A stretch of DNA of 64,000 nucleotides from positions 5,806,462 through 5,870,461 of the forward strand of contig VZSR01000514.1 of the NCBI GenBank assembly GCA_013398615.1, given 5' to 3'. The position numbers and the translations under genes were made by a program. Source of the DNA: Brachypodius melanocephalos (lineage: Eukaryota; Chordata; Aves; Passeriformes; Pycnonotidae). The first letter of the stretch is position 1. Each line of letters starts with the position of its first letter. Under the pieces are notes generated by a model. The model searched no databases and was not told the DNA's origin. It saw only the letters and a list, made by a program, of their open reading frames with translations. This document shows positions 25,081 through 37,514 of this stretch, one piece after another.

Positions 25081-25122
25081 TCATGGTGAATTACTCACCG
25101 TGCAAATGTATGCAAATGCATT
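25081..25122. promoter_or_regulatory. POU-type site pair beside a short hairpin
   Basis: TGCAAATG occurs twice, ten bases apart (25101-25108 and 25111-25118). The second lies in ATGCAAATGCAT (25110-25121), which is close to the palindromic MORE-type dimer site used by POU factors. Immediately to the left an 8-bp hairpin, CATGGTGA / TCACCGTG around ATTAC, has one G-T pair (25082-25102). Function as an enhancer element is inference. Confidence 0.25.
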
Positions 25123-25400
25123 CCCATCACTTAATCCAGGACCACAGATAGAGCTGAAAGTGTGCCTTGCTGAACAAGGAACATAAAGAGGTGGTGGCTG
25201 TCTTGCTTAGATTAACTATACATGCCAGGCTGAGTTTGGTTATTGGATTAATATCATTCTGTGAGGAAAAAAATGAGTGGGTTGTGGAGCATCCATGATG
25301 CCTCCTTTATTTATTTATCTTCCAAGGTCCCATAGTTTCTCCTTCTTTCATTTGCTGGTATTTTTAGTGTGCTCAGGAATTATTTGGTAAGATATTCAAG

Positions 25401-25600
25401 ATTTCTAGTGGGATTTCTTGATAATGGACAGATTCTTTCTCTTCATAATGATAGCTGAGTTTCTTGAGAGCAAAGAGACACTTTGTTCTTTGTTCTCAAG
25501 GAGACAAACTGTTATTTCTTTCCCTGAAGAAGCTTCTAATATGATGGGTGAAATATCAGGAATAATTAGACCAAATGGTGATGTAAATCCCACTAGAAAT
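25401..25600. repeat. Palindromic element with 16-bp terminal inverted repeats (MITE-like or ancient hairpin repeat)
   Basis: The left end (25401-25416) and right end (25585-25600) are perfect 16-bp inverted repeats of ATTTCTAGTGGGATTT. Near the centre, CTTGAGAGCAAAGA on the left pairs with TCTTTGTTCTCAAG on the right with a single mismatch. Between these anchors the arms are imperfectly complementary and the right arm is about 30 bp longer. The unit therefore resembles a palindromic non-autonomous DNA transposon or one of the ancient palindromic vertebrate repeats. I see no clear target-site duplication at the edges and cannot assign a family. Open frames on both strands across it are a by-product of the symmetry. 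Confidence 0.6.
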
Positions 25601-25604
25601 AGTG

Positions 25605-27354
25605 CATCCGTTATTTCATTTTATGCCTATTGCTCCAGTTTCTGCCTGATTTAAGTCCATGTGAAGAAAGCTGTGGGTATTCCCTTTATAAGAACTACAA
25701 TAAATTTCTTCATTGAATATTTACTAGTCCTGAGTTGCTCCCTTTTTTGTTGGGCCATCATTACACAATTAAAAAAATATGAAGGTAATTTAGCCATTTC
25801 AAGGGCTGATATGGCTTAATTTCAAGGGAGGGGGGGCCGACAGTTGAAAGGTTAATGTATTTCACTGATTGGGCCCCTGGGGTTCATTTTCTGAAAAAAA
25901 ACCTCTTTCAGTTTTTATTAAGAGAGCCATGTAATGAAAAGGGGAAAAGCGTCTCTCATTTGGCACAGCAGCTGCAGGAGCCCACATTTCTCTTTCCTGG
26001 CTCAACATGCAGCCACCACCCAGGTCAGGGGCAGCAAGAATGTGTCTGGTGTGGGCTTTGCTGTGTCCTGACCCATCAGCACAGCATCCCCGTGGAGGGA
26101 CAAGTCCTGCTGAGGGTGACATGGAGCCTGTGTGCTGTCCTTGTGATAGTTCTGGGGGTAAGAACAGCAGCAATGAGTCCTGAACTCTGCAAAAGTCCCC
26201 CAAGCAAAGTTGGTTGTAGGTGCCCACCTTGTAGGGCTGCATGCCATGGACATCCCATAGTGACCCAGCAGGGTCCATTGACACAAAATCCACCTGCTTT
26301 AGCCCCAGTAGAGCAGCCTGGCCCCACAGCTCAGCCAGGCTGTGATGTCTTGTTGGTTGACCAGGAGGAACTCCTTTCCACCCTTGGCTCAAAGGCTTGT
26401 TTGGCCTCCAGCCTGAGATCAGCAATTTAAAACAAGCAGAGCACTTTGGAGAATGAAAAATTAAACCACAAGAAAACACTTCCAGCATTTTTCTGGAGTT
26501 TTACGGTTGAACCTACCCCCAGACCCTTTCCCACAACACTCCTCTCTTGTGCTTCTGCTCCCTGCTTGTTCCCAGTACGAACTTGAGTGACAATTGACAA
26601 GCAAAGCTGTTTTCCGAAGATTTAAGCAAATGCTGGGAAATACCCTCTTCACACAATTAAATGCATTCATGCTAAGACAGCCTGATGATTCACACACCCT
26701 CCGAAAAGCTGATAGCTCTGCAGTGTTTTACGAGATAACAATGCTTCCCTTCCAGTGCCACCCTGGCATACGTGTGGCTAACAATCAGTAGAGAGAAGAG
26801 ACATTGGTCATATAAATTCCTCAGAGTTGGTTATTTCTCACTGCAGCCAGCAAGAGTTCTTGAGCTGAGATCTTTACAGCACAAGTGCACTGAGTATTTC
26901 CCATCAGGCAAGTTAGCATGCAAGTGACATTGCTTGACATAATTTAACTTGCTTGATTTTAATGTCTGCATCAGAAGATTTTAATCCGCTATTTGCAAGA
27001 TTTCCACAGTGCTGATGTCTCTGGCTGATATTTTTACTATTATGAAATCCCTGAAAGTCAACATTAACAGGCACAATGAGGCAGTAAAAATACAAAATAG
27101 AAATAAAATCTTTTGCTTGGGCTGGAAAAATTCTGAACATTGGAGAAAAGCTTAACAAAATAAAACAAAAATGCCCCTTGTCTTCAAGCATCTAGAAGAA
27201 TTGTAAGAATGTCCCTTTTATTGTCTTTTTTTGTACCCCTTATAAAAATTGTTTCCCTCTCGGCCCTTAATGAGATGTTTTTAGCAGTGTTTTTCTATCC
27301 CAAATTACCATGTGAGACGGGCTCTGGAAGAAATGTGGTTTTAGCTTGGGGAGT
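25605..27354. other. Unique sequence with a GC-richer block
   Basis: From about 25960 to 26420 the DNA is GC-richer and open on both strands for about 190-208 codons, without any recognisable domain. 26580-26800 is unique sequence with a 65-codon open frame on the plus strand that I do not recognise. No interspersed repeat is supported. Confidence 0.35.
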
Positions 27355-27432
27355 TGCGCTGGGCTGGAGCCTGTGCGCGCACTGGGGAGCGCGGCAGGGT
27401 CGCAGCGCTGCCTTTGCTGCCGGGGACTGTCT
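27355..27432. other. Short CpG-dense patch
   Basis: About 75 bp with clustered CpG (GTGCGCGCAC, GGAGCGCGGC, GGTCGCAGCGCTG) inside otherwise AT-rich DNA. It is too short for a CpG island. It could be the core of a distal element or a relic promoter. Confidence 0.4.
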
Positions 27433-29519
27433 CTCTGCTGGCTTCTGCTCTGCTTATTGATACACTTTATACATTGAAACACGCTCCAGGAACACGGCGA
27501 GGAAAAGTTCTGCCTCTCACCCCAGTGGAGGATTTATGATCTTTTATTTTAACAGAATTAAACTGCTCAGAAATGAGTGAGAAAAATGATATTTTATTAA
27601 AGAGAGAAAATAAAAGACCAAATCTGATGAGTTAAATAAACATCATACTTACCAAGAAAACAGGAAAATGTGCATTTCTGCACATCCAGTTGAAAATCAC
27701 TTTCAAAATTCATGCAGATATTTTGAAGCAAAATGCCTTTTTGATTCCTAGTTTGGCTGTAGTAGATTTGTGAAAATATAATGCCTTTGTTTTCTGTAGC
27801 CTGGGCTTCAGAAAAGAATTGCAGCTACAAGGAGAAATTCCATATCCTACTTTTCTCTCTCCAATAGATGTGATGGACTTCTAAAAATAAATATGTAAAA
27901 TTCAACATATCCATAATCCTGGGAAAATTCATTGTAACTAACAGATAATGATGACTTGGTTAATTATTGGAATAAACAGAGGACCAAGATAAAGCTGTGG
28001 TAAATTCTGGTAATGAGCCACTTTCAAAGAAACCAGATGCCTATATGCATCTTGTAATACAAATGAGTGGTTTTTTAATCGTTGTTGGTGTTAATTTTAG
28101 AAACTGTTAAACACCCTGAATCAGATGACTGAAGAAATGTTCATTCCAAATGGTTCATCCCCAGCTCCATATCCAGTGATCAGAATATAGGAACAAACTC
28201 AGTAATAAAATCCAGTTGAAGATATTCCACCTTCTCCTGCAGCTCTCCACTCACCGCCTCAGTGCAGCAGGATTCTTGAACAGCTGTAGAAAAGCTTGTT
28301 ATTCAAGATATCACAAACCCAATTTTCTTAAACAGAAATAGTTTGGAGTTTTTTTTTTTTTAAAGGAAAAGCAAAAGGAAAGAAAAAAGCATTCAGCTCC
28401 AAGGTTTTGAAATTAATGTACGGGAAAAATATAGCTTTCATTTGTATTTTTAAATATAGTCTAAATAATGTCTGAAGAAATAGTTGCTGCAGCTTTAAAT
28501 ATCGGTTGCCAAATGGTAATTATATTGTTTAATTTTAAATCATATGATATTTATACCATCCGACACTGCAAACATTACACACAAACACATTTTTTTTATC
28601 ATGAGAGAATGTTGTTTGAAAATGCAAAATGTATCTTTAAAAGCAAAGGAAAAAAAATTCTATTTTTATCATGAATGTGAATTTCCCCTATCTCCTTTTC
28701 TGAAAGTTATGGGGCTCTGAATTACGTTGCAACTTGTCATGGTGAATAACCCCTAAATTTAGCCTTATATTATAAAAAGCATTTATGTAAACATTTTGCT
28801 GTATTGATACAAAGCTAAAAATGAAAAAATTTTCTTATGGGTATTAGAGTTAAATCAACTATCCCTTCTCAGGAAGTTCTTGTAGGAGTGAAGCTTCAAA
28901 AGTAACGATCTTCTGTAAATCTGCAAAAACAGCAATTAGGTAGGACAGCAAAATTGCTTAAGAATGGTAAATATTAGCTTAAAATAAAATGAAAATTCCT
29001 AATAATCTAACAGGCTGGCACGTTAATACCTCATGAAATAGTTTATGATCTGAAACGTAGCTACGCATTATTCTGCCCTTCCCTCCTGGTTATGGAGCTG
29101 TTGTTTACGGAGTGCCAAGGGCATTTCTGTCTCATTATCAAATACATAAATAGAAGAATATGCATTTAGCAGGAGATCTATTTTATTGTCAGTCTTCCCT
29201 TCCCCCCCTCCACCGCACACACGTTTCTTGATGTTTTCTCCTCCCTTCTGCAGCCTGTATATTTCCACAAAACTGCGTGAAAAAGCCTAAAACAAATAAC
29301 ATCCTCAGCCAAAAGGGTGCAATTTCTAAAGCAGAATCAACTTATTTTAAGCTTCGGAGAAACATCCACACTTAAGACCTTTCTCTTTTTTTTTCTCCCC
29401 ACTCTGTGAAGCGTGTTTATGCAAGCTTATAATTTCCCTTAAAAAGCTATGTTTAATACTTTCCCTTTTTATTTTTAAATGTTCTGGAGGGTATCTTTAA
29501 TGGTGTATATTTTTTAGGA
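27433..29519. other. Unique AT-rich sequence
   Basis: Strongly AT-rich. 28450-28570 and 28680-28800 are even, motif-rich unique blocks (for example TTGCCAAATGGTAATTATAT) that could be conserved non-coding DNA. Nothing is firm. Confidence 0.35.
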
Positions 29520-29835
29520 ACTGGGATCCAGCTCCTTGGTGACTCAGGCCCCTGAGGTAGGTCAGGAAAGCTGGAAATGTTCACTCCAGCACTGGCCCCA
29601 GTGGCAGCAGTGGTCCCAAATGAGTCTGTCCCCTTTTCCCAGACCATGGATGCTGCAAAGGAAAACACAGCATCTCTGACAGAGCCTTGTGTGAGCAGGG
29701 AGTGCAGAACTCCCTTTGTAAAGCTCAGCCAGACTCATGGACCCCCCAGTTCAGTGGGCTCAGTGCTCAAGGGATGCTGGCTCTGACCCCAACTACCCTG
29801 TCCCTGAAATACTCCCCTGGTAAATACCTCAGATC
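29520..29835. other. GC-richer island in AT-rich surroundings, unidentified
   Basis: The composition rises sharply for about 300 bp between AT-rich flanks, and the block ends in an AATAATAAT/poly-A stretch (29846-29870). This shape could be an old insertion with an A-rich tail, but no family is recognised. Open frames on both strands encode nothing familiar. Confidence 0.3.
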
Positions 29836-30654
29836 CAGAAAAAGAAATAATAATAATAAAAAAAAAAAAAGCCGAAGAATAGTATTTTTCTGTGGAAAGA
29901 CTAATGGGATCAGGCCCTAAATTATTATCCTCATGATATCTAATATATCAAACAATGGCAAATGTGGGAAAATAATTATAAAATAGATATATGTTTTTAA
30001 GTTTAGAAAGTTAATGTCCCTCAGACTTTTTTTAAAGCTGTTCTTAGGAATATTAAATGCTGTAAACCAAACACAAAGCAAGAGCTGGACTTTTTTTGTT
30101 CTGTTTCTTGTTGAAGGGTAAGGATTTTTTTGAACACTGGAGTTATTTCAGTTTTAGGAAGTTGAAAACTAATGAAAAATTATTCTTTTCTGGTGGATCA
30201 TGTATTCGGTTGGCTCTCAGTGGGAAGTAAACGGAGTCGAGAGTGTTTTTCTTCATTACCCTGAATGTCTACTGTCCCTTATTTGTGAAAGAAAAGATAA
30301 GGATGCTGTAACAAAGTATTTGGGGGGAAATGTAGAATAAGATTTGAAAATAAAGACAAATCTGAAAGGAATACATCAATATGAATGTAGCCTGTGGGAC
30401 ATCTTTACTCCTATTTTTAAAACAATTTTTTCTGATAGTTGTTCAGGAAAAATACCGTATGCATAGAGATATGTGAGTGACTGTGACAATCCGCTGTAAT
30501 TCTTAGATTTCCTGCTCGCCTCGACAAAAGGTCTCATGTTTGTTTAGGTTTTGTGTGCGTGCATAAAACAGACCACATCTCTATTTGTATTTTTCACTCT
30601 TGTTTTCTTAAATGATTCGCCTGCTTTCCCCTTAATTTTAGCTTGATCTGCACA
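29836..30654. other. Unique AT-rich sequence
   Basis: Begins with the A-rich tract at 29846-29870. No other feature recognised. Confidence 0.4.
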
Positions 30655-30805
30655 TTTAAAAAAAAACCCCAAAAAACAAAAAAACAAAACACAAAAAAAC
30701 ACGCAACTAAAAAAACCACCAAAACCAAAACCAAACAAAAAAGACGGGGGAAAAAAAAAAAACAAAAAACCTAAAGAGGGTTTGTTTTTGGGTTTTTTTA
30801 TGGTT
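30655..30805. repeat. A/C-rich then T/G-rich low-complexity tract
   Basis: The left part is A runs with C interruptions (ACCACCAAAACCAAAACC), followed by G/A and then a T/G stretch (GTTTGTTTTTGGG) on the same strand. The switch from A/C to T/G gives the tract partial inverted symmetry. It is the longest low-complexity region in the window. Confidence 0.85.
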
Positions 30806-33800
30806 AAACTTGTTAGCCCTGTACCTCGGGAACGATAAACAAATGGTAAGTGCGGTGCTTTCTGCAGACAGACACGCTCGGCTCTCGTTATGCTGCACTG
30901 CCACCTTCCGTCCCCCGGCCCGGCCGCTCCCGGCTCGGGCACCCGCGGATCCTGAGGTCTTCATGAGCTTTCATTTCCATAATTCTGCTTCTGTACTGAC
31001 AGCTCCTTTATATAGAATTTCTTTGCAGAATCTCTGCATTAGCTGTATGATGGTTTGGGGGTTTGTTGTTGTTGCGTTTTTTTTTTTTTAAATATGATTT
31101 TTATTATTATTGTAAAGTAATTCTTATGTTCAGGTTTTAAAAACGTTTGTCCCTGAAGCTATTTATTCCCCTCAGAAAGCGATACAGAAAGTTTGATTGC
31201 TGCTTTTTACATCCTGAAAGAATTAACGTGTTTCAGGCTGTTCCCTTTCACTGCAGCCCAATCCCAAACCTGAAGGAGAAGCATCTGGCACAATGGAAAT
31301 TGTCACAACACAGGGCTGCAACTTCAAGTGGTGAGAGGAGGCTCCCCTTGGATGTGCAGATCACAGAGAGGAGACTATTTAAAAAGGACACTGTGGCTAC
31401 GAGGCACAGGCACAGCCATGCTCTCGCGAGTGATGAGGAGCCTCAATCTGCAGGAACCAAAGGCAAGGAGAAACACACTCCCCTGGTGCCAAACTCATTA
31501 TGTGTGTGGCCAGAGCAACCTTTGCTTATTATATTTTGAGAGGAAATCCCTTAAACACACTCATGTTCCAGTCCAAGGCAGGTGATGCTTGTGGGGGCTC
31601 CCTGGGTGATGCCTTGTGATGGGGAGGTGCTCAGCAAGGAGGGGTGCTGGACCAGGAGGTGGCTCCTGGCTGATCCCTCTGACAGCCTCACTCCAGGTGC
31701 TCAGCAAAAGTACATTCCCCCTCTCCACAGCCCCTGCTATTTACTTATTGAGCCCTCTTGCCAGTGGCTCTTTGCTTTCGGGAGGCTGAGCAGAAGGAGA
31801 GGAAGGCTGGGGAGGAATGGGAACTCTTCAGCACAGGAGGTGGACCGTGTTTCTTTTATCTTTACCAAAGGGGAAGGAAAAAGCCTCAGGAGAATATTCC
31901 CAGGGAGGAAGTAATTCCCTTTTCTTCCACCCAGCAGGAGATCTCGTCCTGCCTTCAGCTCTCTGCTCCCTGGCTTCCCAGGCCAGCAGGGTTACGTGCT
32001 GCTGGTTCTGCCCACACCACCACAGAGTGTCTCCACGCTGGGTGGGTTTAAAGGTCCTCGCAGCGCCCTTGGGACTTTGACAAGGCTTACCACCTGCTGT
32101 AGCCTCTATGGGATGGGCTGGGGACGAGTACATGTCTGCTTTGGGTGCTGTGACCCTGCTCAGTGTCATCATCCTCATTTTCTGAGCAGGAAAAGAAAGC
32201 ATCAATATCCCTGTGCCCAAAGGTGGCAGAGCCTGGCACAAAGCCCTTGTTCTTCATACCAAGGTTTGCTTTCAGCATCACAGACCTGGGGGGTGGAGGA
32301 CACAAACTGGGGGTATTCTGACCCCTCCTCTTCTAGCACAGAGCCTCTGCCCACAGCAGTGGCAGTGTCAGACAGCTGTGAGTTCACCTCCACTTGAAGG
32401 TATTGCTCTGCTGCTTACACAAACATTATTGTTATGTACTAATTTCACATGAAGAAGTTGCTGTCTGGACAGGCCTTTCTACCAGCAGCAGAAGAACCTT
32501 TTAGAACAAAACACAACAAAAAAATTAGAGATGGTTCCCTTACCTGTCAGATGTCTATAACCTTGCCTTGGCTACTGCTGTTGGGAACCCAGGATTTTTT
32601 AACACCCAATTAAATTACTGTAATTGGGATAAAGTTGCAATTTCTTTGCCTCCAGCTGTGAGTCATAATCTATTTAGCACCTGAGTGTTATTTCACTTTA
32701 TTTTTAGTACTTAGCCCAAAGTTTGGAAGGGGAGAAAGCAAACCTACATGTCAGTCAGGATTTTTTGAAGGTGTAGATTACTTGTCATTAATTTAAATGT
32801 GGCATTTAAATGACCATTCACAGGTGGTTTTAATGCTTTTATTAACTTCTTTTTTGGCCCTTGTAAGGGATACACTTGAAAAAAGAAATGTCAAAGACCT
32901 TGAACTACAGGCCATGCCAATAATGCATTTCTGTTATTACGCCATGGGAAAAACTGTAAAACAAGAGAAGAGTTTCCAGTGAGAGGAAAAACAGAACTTT
33001 ATTATAATAAAGAATAGTAACAAAAATGGCAGAAACATATTATCAATACCTAGTCTTGTTGAGCTACTGGTTCAGCCTACAGTACGTTTTGACATGATGA
33101 ATTGGCTGGAGAGAAAAACATATTCCAGATGTTTTCTGTGTTTGTCTCTGGTATTTACTTCATCATGCGTTATCCAGAGGGTTTATTCAACAGAAATAAA
33201 TGATATACCAACTATGATCAGTGAGGAAAATTATTGATTGTGCAAGTATAAAAGACAAACTAGCATGGGGGAAGTAGCTCAGAATAAAACCCAAACCAGC
33301 CGGAAATACTGTCTGCAGTTCAGATCTTTGGTTGTGACTCAAACCAACCAGCCCTAGAAAAATCCTTCTGAATCATGGTTGATGAAAACTGTAGACAAAA
33401 TTAATCGTGATGGATTGGGAAACAAAGACCACAACAGAGGGAATCCCCTCAGCCAGAGCAGGGTGGCAAAATGCTTGTGTGAACCTGCTGTGTCCTGTCA
33501 CAGAATGACCAACACGGGCCTCATCTTTGCTGGGGTCAGCCTGCTTGGAGCCCAGTGCTGGGAAGCTGGGGAAGGCCAGGAGGAAACAATGCTGGGCTGG
33601 CTCCAAGGACATTGGAGAGGGATCACTCCTGGCACGGCCAAAGTGCCATTGTGCAAGAGAGCTTAGGGCTGGGTCCTCTGGTTCACCCCCAACCCAAAGA
33701 GGTTTCAGCTGAAATGGTAGAAATTTAGAGGCATCAGAGATGGACTGAGTCACTAAAGTAACCATAACATGTTGACTAACAGGACATGTCCACTAGTGTC

Positions 33801-34860
33801 CCCACAACTGAATTGGGAATGACGGCAGGTCCGTGACCCTCTGGATCCTGTGTCTTATAGAAAAAAAAAATAAATTCAAGGCTCCTCGGGCAACTTATCT
33901 AAAGAGGTGTTTATTTTGTAAAGCAAGACTGAATGTCTTAAAAAAAATGACTCCCTCCTCATCCATCTATCTACACTCTCCAGGGTGAGGTTTTCTTTAG
34001 AAACAAAATAGCCAAAAGCTAATTTGTGTCTAAGTTTAGACTCAAGGTATTTTAGTGACACTTAGAAGGTGGGGAACAAAACCCCTGTCACTAAGTCGAT
34101 GTCTCTAAAATACCTGCCAAAACAGCTCTTTAAAAAGATATTTGCACCTTTATTTAGTTCCTCCTCGTGAGGAATGTTTACTGCAGTCCGTAGATGTGGT
34201 TATGTCATGTTTCCACTGTGTTTTCATTCAGTGTTGCTCTGTATTTGTGGTTTTCTCATTTGTGACAGTCTAGTAACTGGATCCATTTGTACCTGAGCAA
34301 ATAATATCAAATCTGAATACTTTATAAATATTTACAATATTTGGTGTGTCTCCCACTCACATCAAATGCAGAGTATAAAAAGCAAAAACAAGCAGAAACA
34401 AACAGAACCTGTGTTATGTTATAATAAATATTTACTGTATGTACTATTGACTAAAGAGTCCCATACAGCTATTTAGGAGGCATTGTTTCTGTCAGGCTGT
34501 TCTATATTAAAACACTCTAAATGAAGCTGTTTGAGAATAAAAATGTGCATGTTAGGGAGTGATTGATGCCTACGACTTATTTAATTTTTTTGGCAAGAGG
34601 AAGTAGTTCTTTCTTTCTTGCTGCACATGTGGGTAGTGAATGAGGCAGGAGCCTGGGACTCTGGCACAGCTGCAGAATTCATTGGAGTGAAGTCCCAGGG
34701 CAAGACTTGAGGGGAACATGACCCTTTGGGCCCACTGGTTTTAAGCAGAGATCCCAACTGCAAACAATCTGCACTGAAGGCAGAGAGAACAGTGGCAGAG
34801 CGGCTGCCACGTTCCTTGTGTGGCAAAGTCAGCCTCAAAATAGGGAGGAAAGAAATGTAA
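30806..34860. other. Unique sequence with mixed composition
   Basis: A CpG-dense stretch of about 45 bp lies at 30908-30952. GC-richer blocks at 31580-32400 and 33400-33740 carry overlapping open frames with no recognisable product. A perfect 16-bp AT palindrome lies at 32997-33012. No interspersed repeat is supported. Confidence 0.35.
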
Positions 34861-34862
34861 GG

Positions 34863-34897
34863 TTCACAGAATCGTAGAGCTGGACCTTCAGTCTGGT
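34863..34897 (-). mobile_element. Possible CR1 tail remnant (very short)
   Basis: TTCACAGAATCGTAGAGCTG resembles the antisense end of CR1. The similarity covers only about 35 bp and is not followed by recognisable CR1, so chance is a real alternative. Confidence 0.3.
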
Positions 34898-37485
34898 TGT
34901 TCTTATATAAATGAAAGTAGAAGTTCTGCTCTTTGTGCAGGATGTGTTGCACATAATTGCAGATGCATCCAAACAATTTCCTCACAAAGTTCTTCCAGGA
35001 TTATGCCTTTACCCACCTCCTCAATCCCCTCAGGTTAATTAAAATCCAAATTCCTGCAGCATAGGCTATTACTGGGTACCCTCTGTGACAGGGCATTGAA
35101 ATCCATGTTTGAGTAAAAGAACATTATTTTAGAAAAATAGATTTGGTCTGAGTAAAAATCTCTAAAAATACCAAGATTTGGTTTGGCCTATTTGTAAAAC
35201 ACACGGCAGATCCCCTGCCTGAGAAGAACTTAAATTGTCAATATAGAAGTTTAAAAAGCTCGTTTCAATTGGAAATTCCAGCTAAATTGTTCCCAGTTAG
35301 CACCAGAAAGGAATGCTTTAGACTAAGACAAAACAGATGCAGTGTGTTAGGTCCCCACTGTAGGAGCAGCCTTCCCTTTCAGGGAGGTAGGTAGCTGTGC
35401 ACAAAAGTCCCCCTCGACTTGTAAACAGAGATAGAGCCGGCTGCCTCCACACCAGCGATTTTGTTTCTTCCTGGGGCTCTTCCAAAGCGCGCAGGGAAGG
35501 GGAGGAATGAAACCCGGTCACCCAAGCACCGCTACCAGGAGGAGAGGAGCCCAGCAGGCTTCAGACACTGGGAAAAACCTCTCCCTTTACCAACTGGCCT
35601 GCTCTGGGCCTCGATGGCCATTTGAGGGGATGTGCCTCCAGCCACCACCCACCCGAGAGTCAGAGGCAGCTCTTGGTTCCTCTGGAGCCCTCCCTGGAGC
35701 GCTCCAGCAGTGGAAAGCAGCCCCTGAGCAAGCCTCTTGCAAAGGCTGCCCTTCAATCTCCCCACTCCCTGCAGGCTTTTTCCTGCAAGATCCTCATGTT
35801 AACCTTCCTCCTCTTTGTCCCCAGATTGCCAGGCAATGTCCTTTTTGCAGAGCACATCAGGCACTGGTGCTGTTGTTAAACAGTTGTTGTTAAATCTCCC
35901 TTTCACTTGAGTGAAGGATGGGATAGAGCTGCTGCAGGATACAGGAGAAAAAGGAATTAAAGATACTTCACAGTCTCTTCTCACCTCTCCCCCATATTTG
36001 TCACAGTCTTGGAAATGGGAGTTGTCCACACATGACATCATTCCAGATTAACTACTGATGAATTAATTCCTTGTGTGTGTGCTCTTATATCCCAAAGTAA
36101 GGGTGTGTCGTTCCAAATCTCCTACCCTAGACAGCGCAGTTTTAGAGTGAAGGGTTTTATAGTCAGCTGTAAGAGGAATTGTGGTAATCCTTTACTGTAG
36201 GATTGGGCAATATGTTTTTAATCTGGTTTAAACTATTTGGCATAATACACTTTGTCTCTTACTCACTCCTTGTATGGATCCCACGTGGGGTATATCCAGA
36301 AGATGCCTTACATGGACACCAGGGGCCGTGGGAGATATTGCCTCAGCCAACATAATATAAAATAATTCTTAAGCCAAGAAGGTAATATGCATGATATTAC
36401 CCCAACCTAACCTAGTCTTTGAAAAGGAACTGAGCAGGGAAGAGCACAGTGCCATGGCCTTTTGGGGATGGGGAATGGAGTCTGCACCCAATGCATTCAC
36501 ATTGTGTCAATACAGTTATTTACCAGTGTAAATAACTTAAGCAAGTAGAAAATATAAATCCTAACTAGCTGCAATGCAGTGCATTTTAATATATTTTGGG
36601 ATACACAGTGTTGAAAATTTGGGTTCTATAAACGCCTATTAAAAGAAAAGGCCCATTGTTTGAAAAATGTCTTAGGACTGCCCCCTCCTGCTCCTTCACC
36701 TTATTGTTTTTGCAACAGAAGTGTTTCCAGAAGCTGTAAAAATGTGTTGCTTTCGTTAAATGGATTACTTCCCTTCTTGTGGCATAAAAACCAGCTGACC
36801 CCACAGACAGGCAGAACACATTTGCAGGGGTAGTGAGTGACTGAGCCCAACAGGTAGCCAGCAAAGGCTGGGCCAGGTCACAGCTGGTGTTGGGACAAGG
36901 GTGAGGCCTGATCCATGGTACTTTGGGCAGGAAATCTTGTTTGCAAAAGCATTTAGGCAAATTTGTGCTTTGTAAACGTGTCTTTAAAGAACAGCGCTGT
37001 AGGTCACATTTACGGGGTGTTCCACAAGCCCTGAGGGCGACCCACACACCCTTCAGAGAAAGCAGAATGCAGGGGCAGGGAGGAACCTCCCACCCACTGC
37101 AGGCTCCAATCCTGCCCCCATGGCACGACTGGAAAGAGTTTGGGATACCCCAGCCCATGTGTGCACAGCAACCCTGCTGCAAACTTCAGCTGCTCTTTCC
37201 AAACGCTTCCGGAATTCTCCAACAGACTGTGGTCATTACGTCCTTTTGTTGTGCTTCCTTAAAACAGCCTAGGTAGAAAAAGTCGGTTTTAATGAGCATT
37301 GTGGAGTAATTTGACCTAGAAAAATGACAAGTAATAAGTCATTCATTTTCTTTGCAAGCAGAAAATTAACTGTGCATGTGTGTGTGTAAATTCTTCTGGT
37401 GCTCTCTTGCTTCTAAAGTTTGACTTTAGAGCATATGTGAGTTGTATATTATTGTTGCAGCAGAGAAATGTGAGAAAAATCCTGT
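34898..37485. other. Unique sequence, nothing recognised
   Basis: A minus-strand open frame of about 198 codons (36586-37182) shows no domain and is overlapped by an open frame on the other strand. No repeat is recognised. Confidence 0.4.
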
Positions 37486-37489
37486 ATCT

Positions 37490-37512
37490 GGATCCACTTG
37501 CCTAGTGGATCC
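37490..37512. repeat. Perfect 9-bp inverted repeat (hairpin)
   Basis: Arms GGATCCACT and AGTGGATCC around the loop TGCCT. The surrounding AT-rich sequence shows no longer symmetry. Confidence 0.9.
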
Positions 37513-37514
37513 TA

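Noticed and set aside
25855..26488. Open frames of about 190 codons (plus) and 208 codons (minus) over the same DNA
   Set aside because: Both strands are open because the block is GC-richer. Neither peptide resembles a known family and no splice context is convincing.
26594..26791. 65-codon plus-strand frame with fairly protein-like composition
   Set aside because: Too short and unrecognised. No acceptor or donor pair frames it convincingly.
30843..30851. Near-perfect 5' splice donor ATGGTAAGT (also at 9638-9646)
   Set aside because: Such words occur by chance every few tens of kb, and no upstream exon can be defined at either place.
36586..37182. Minus-strand open frame of about 198 codons
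   Set aside because: No recognisable domain, and overlapped by a plus-strand frame. Composition explains it.
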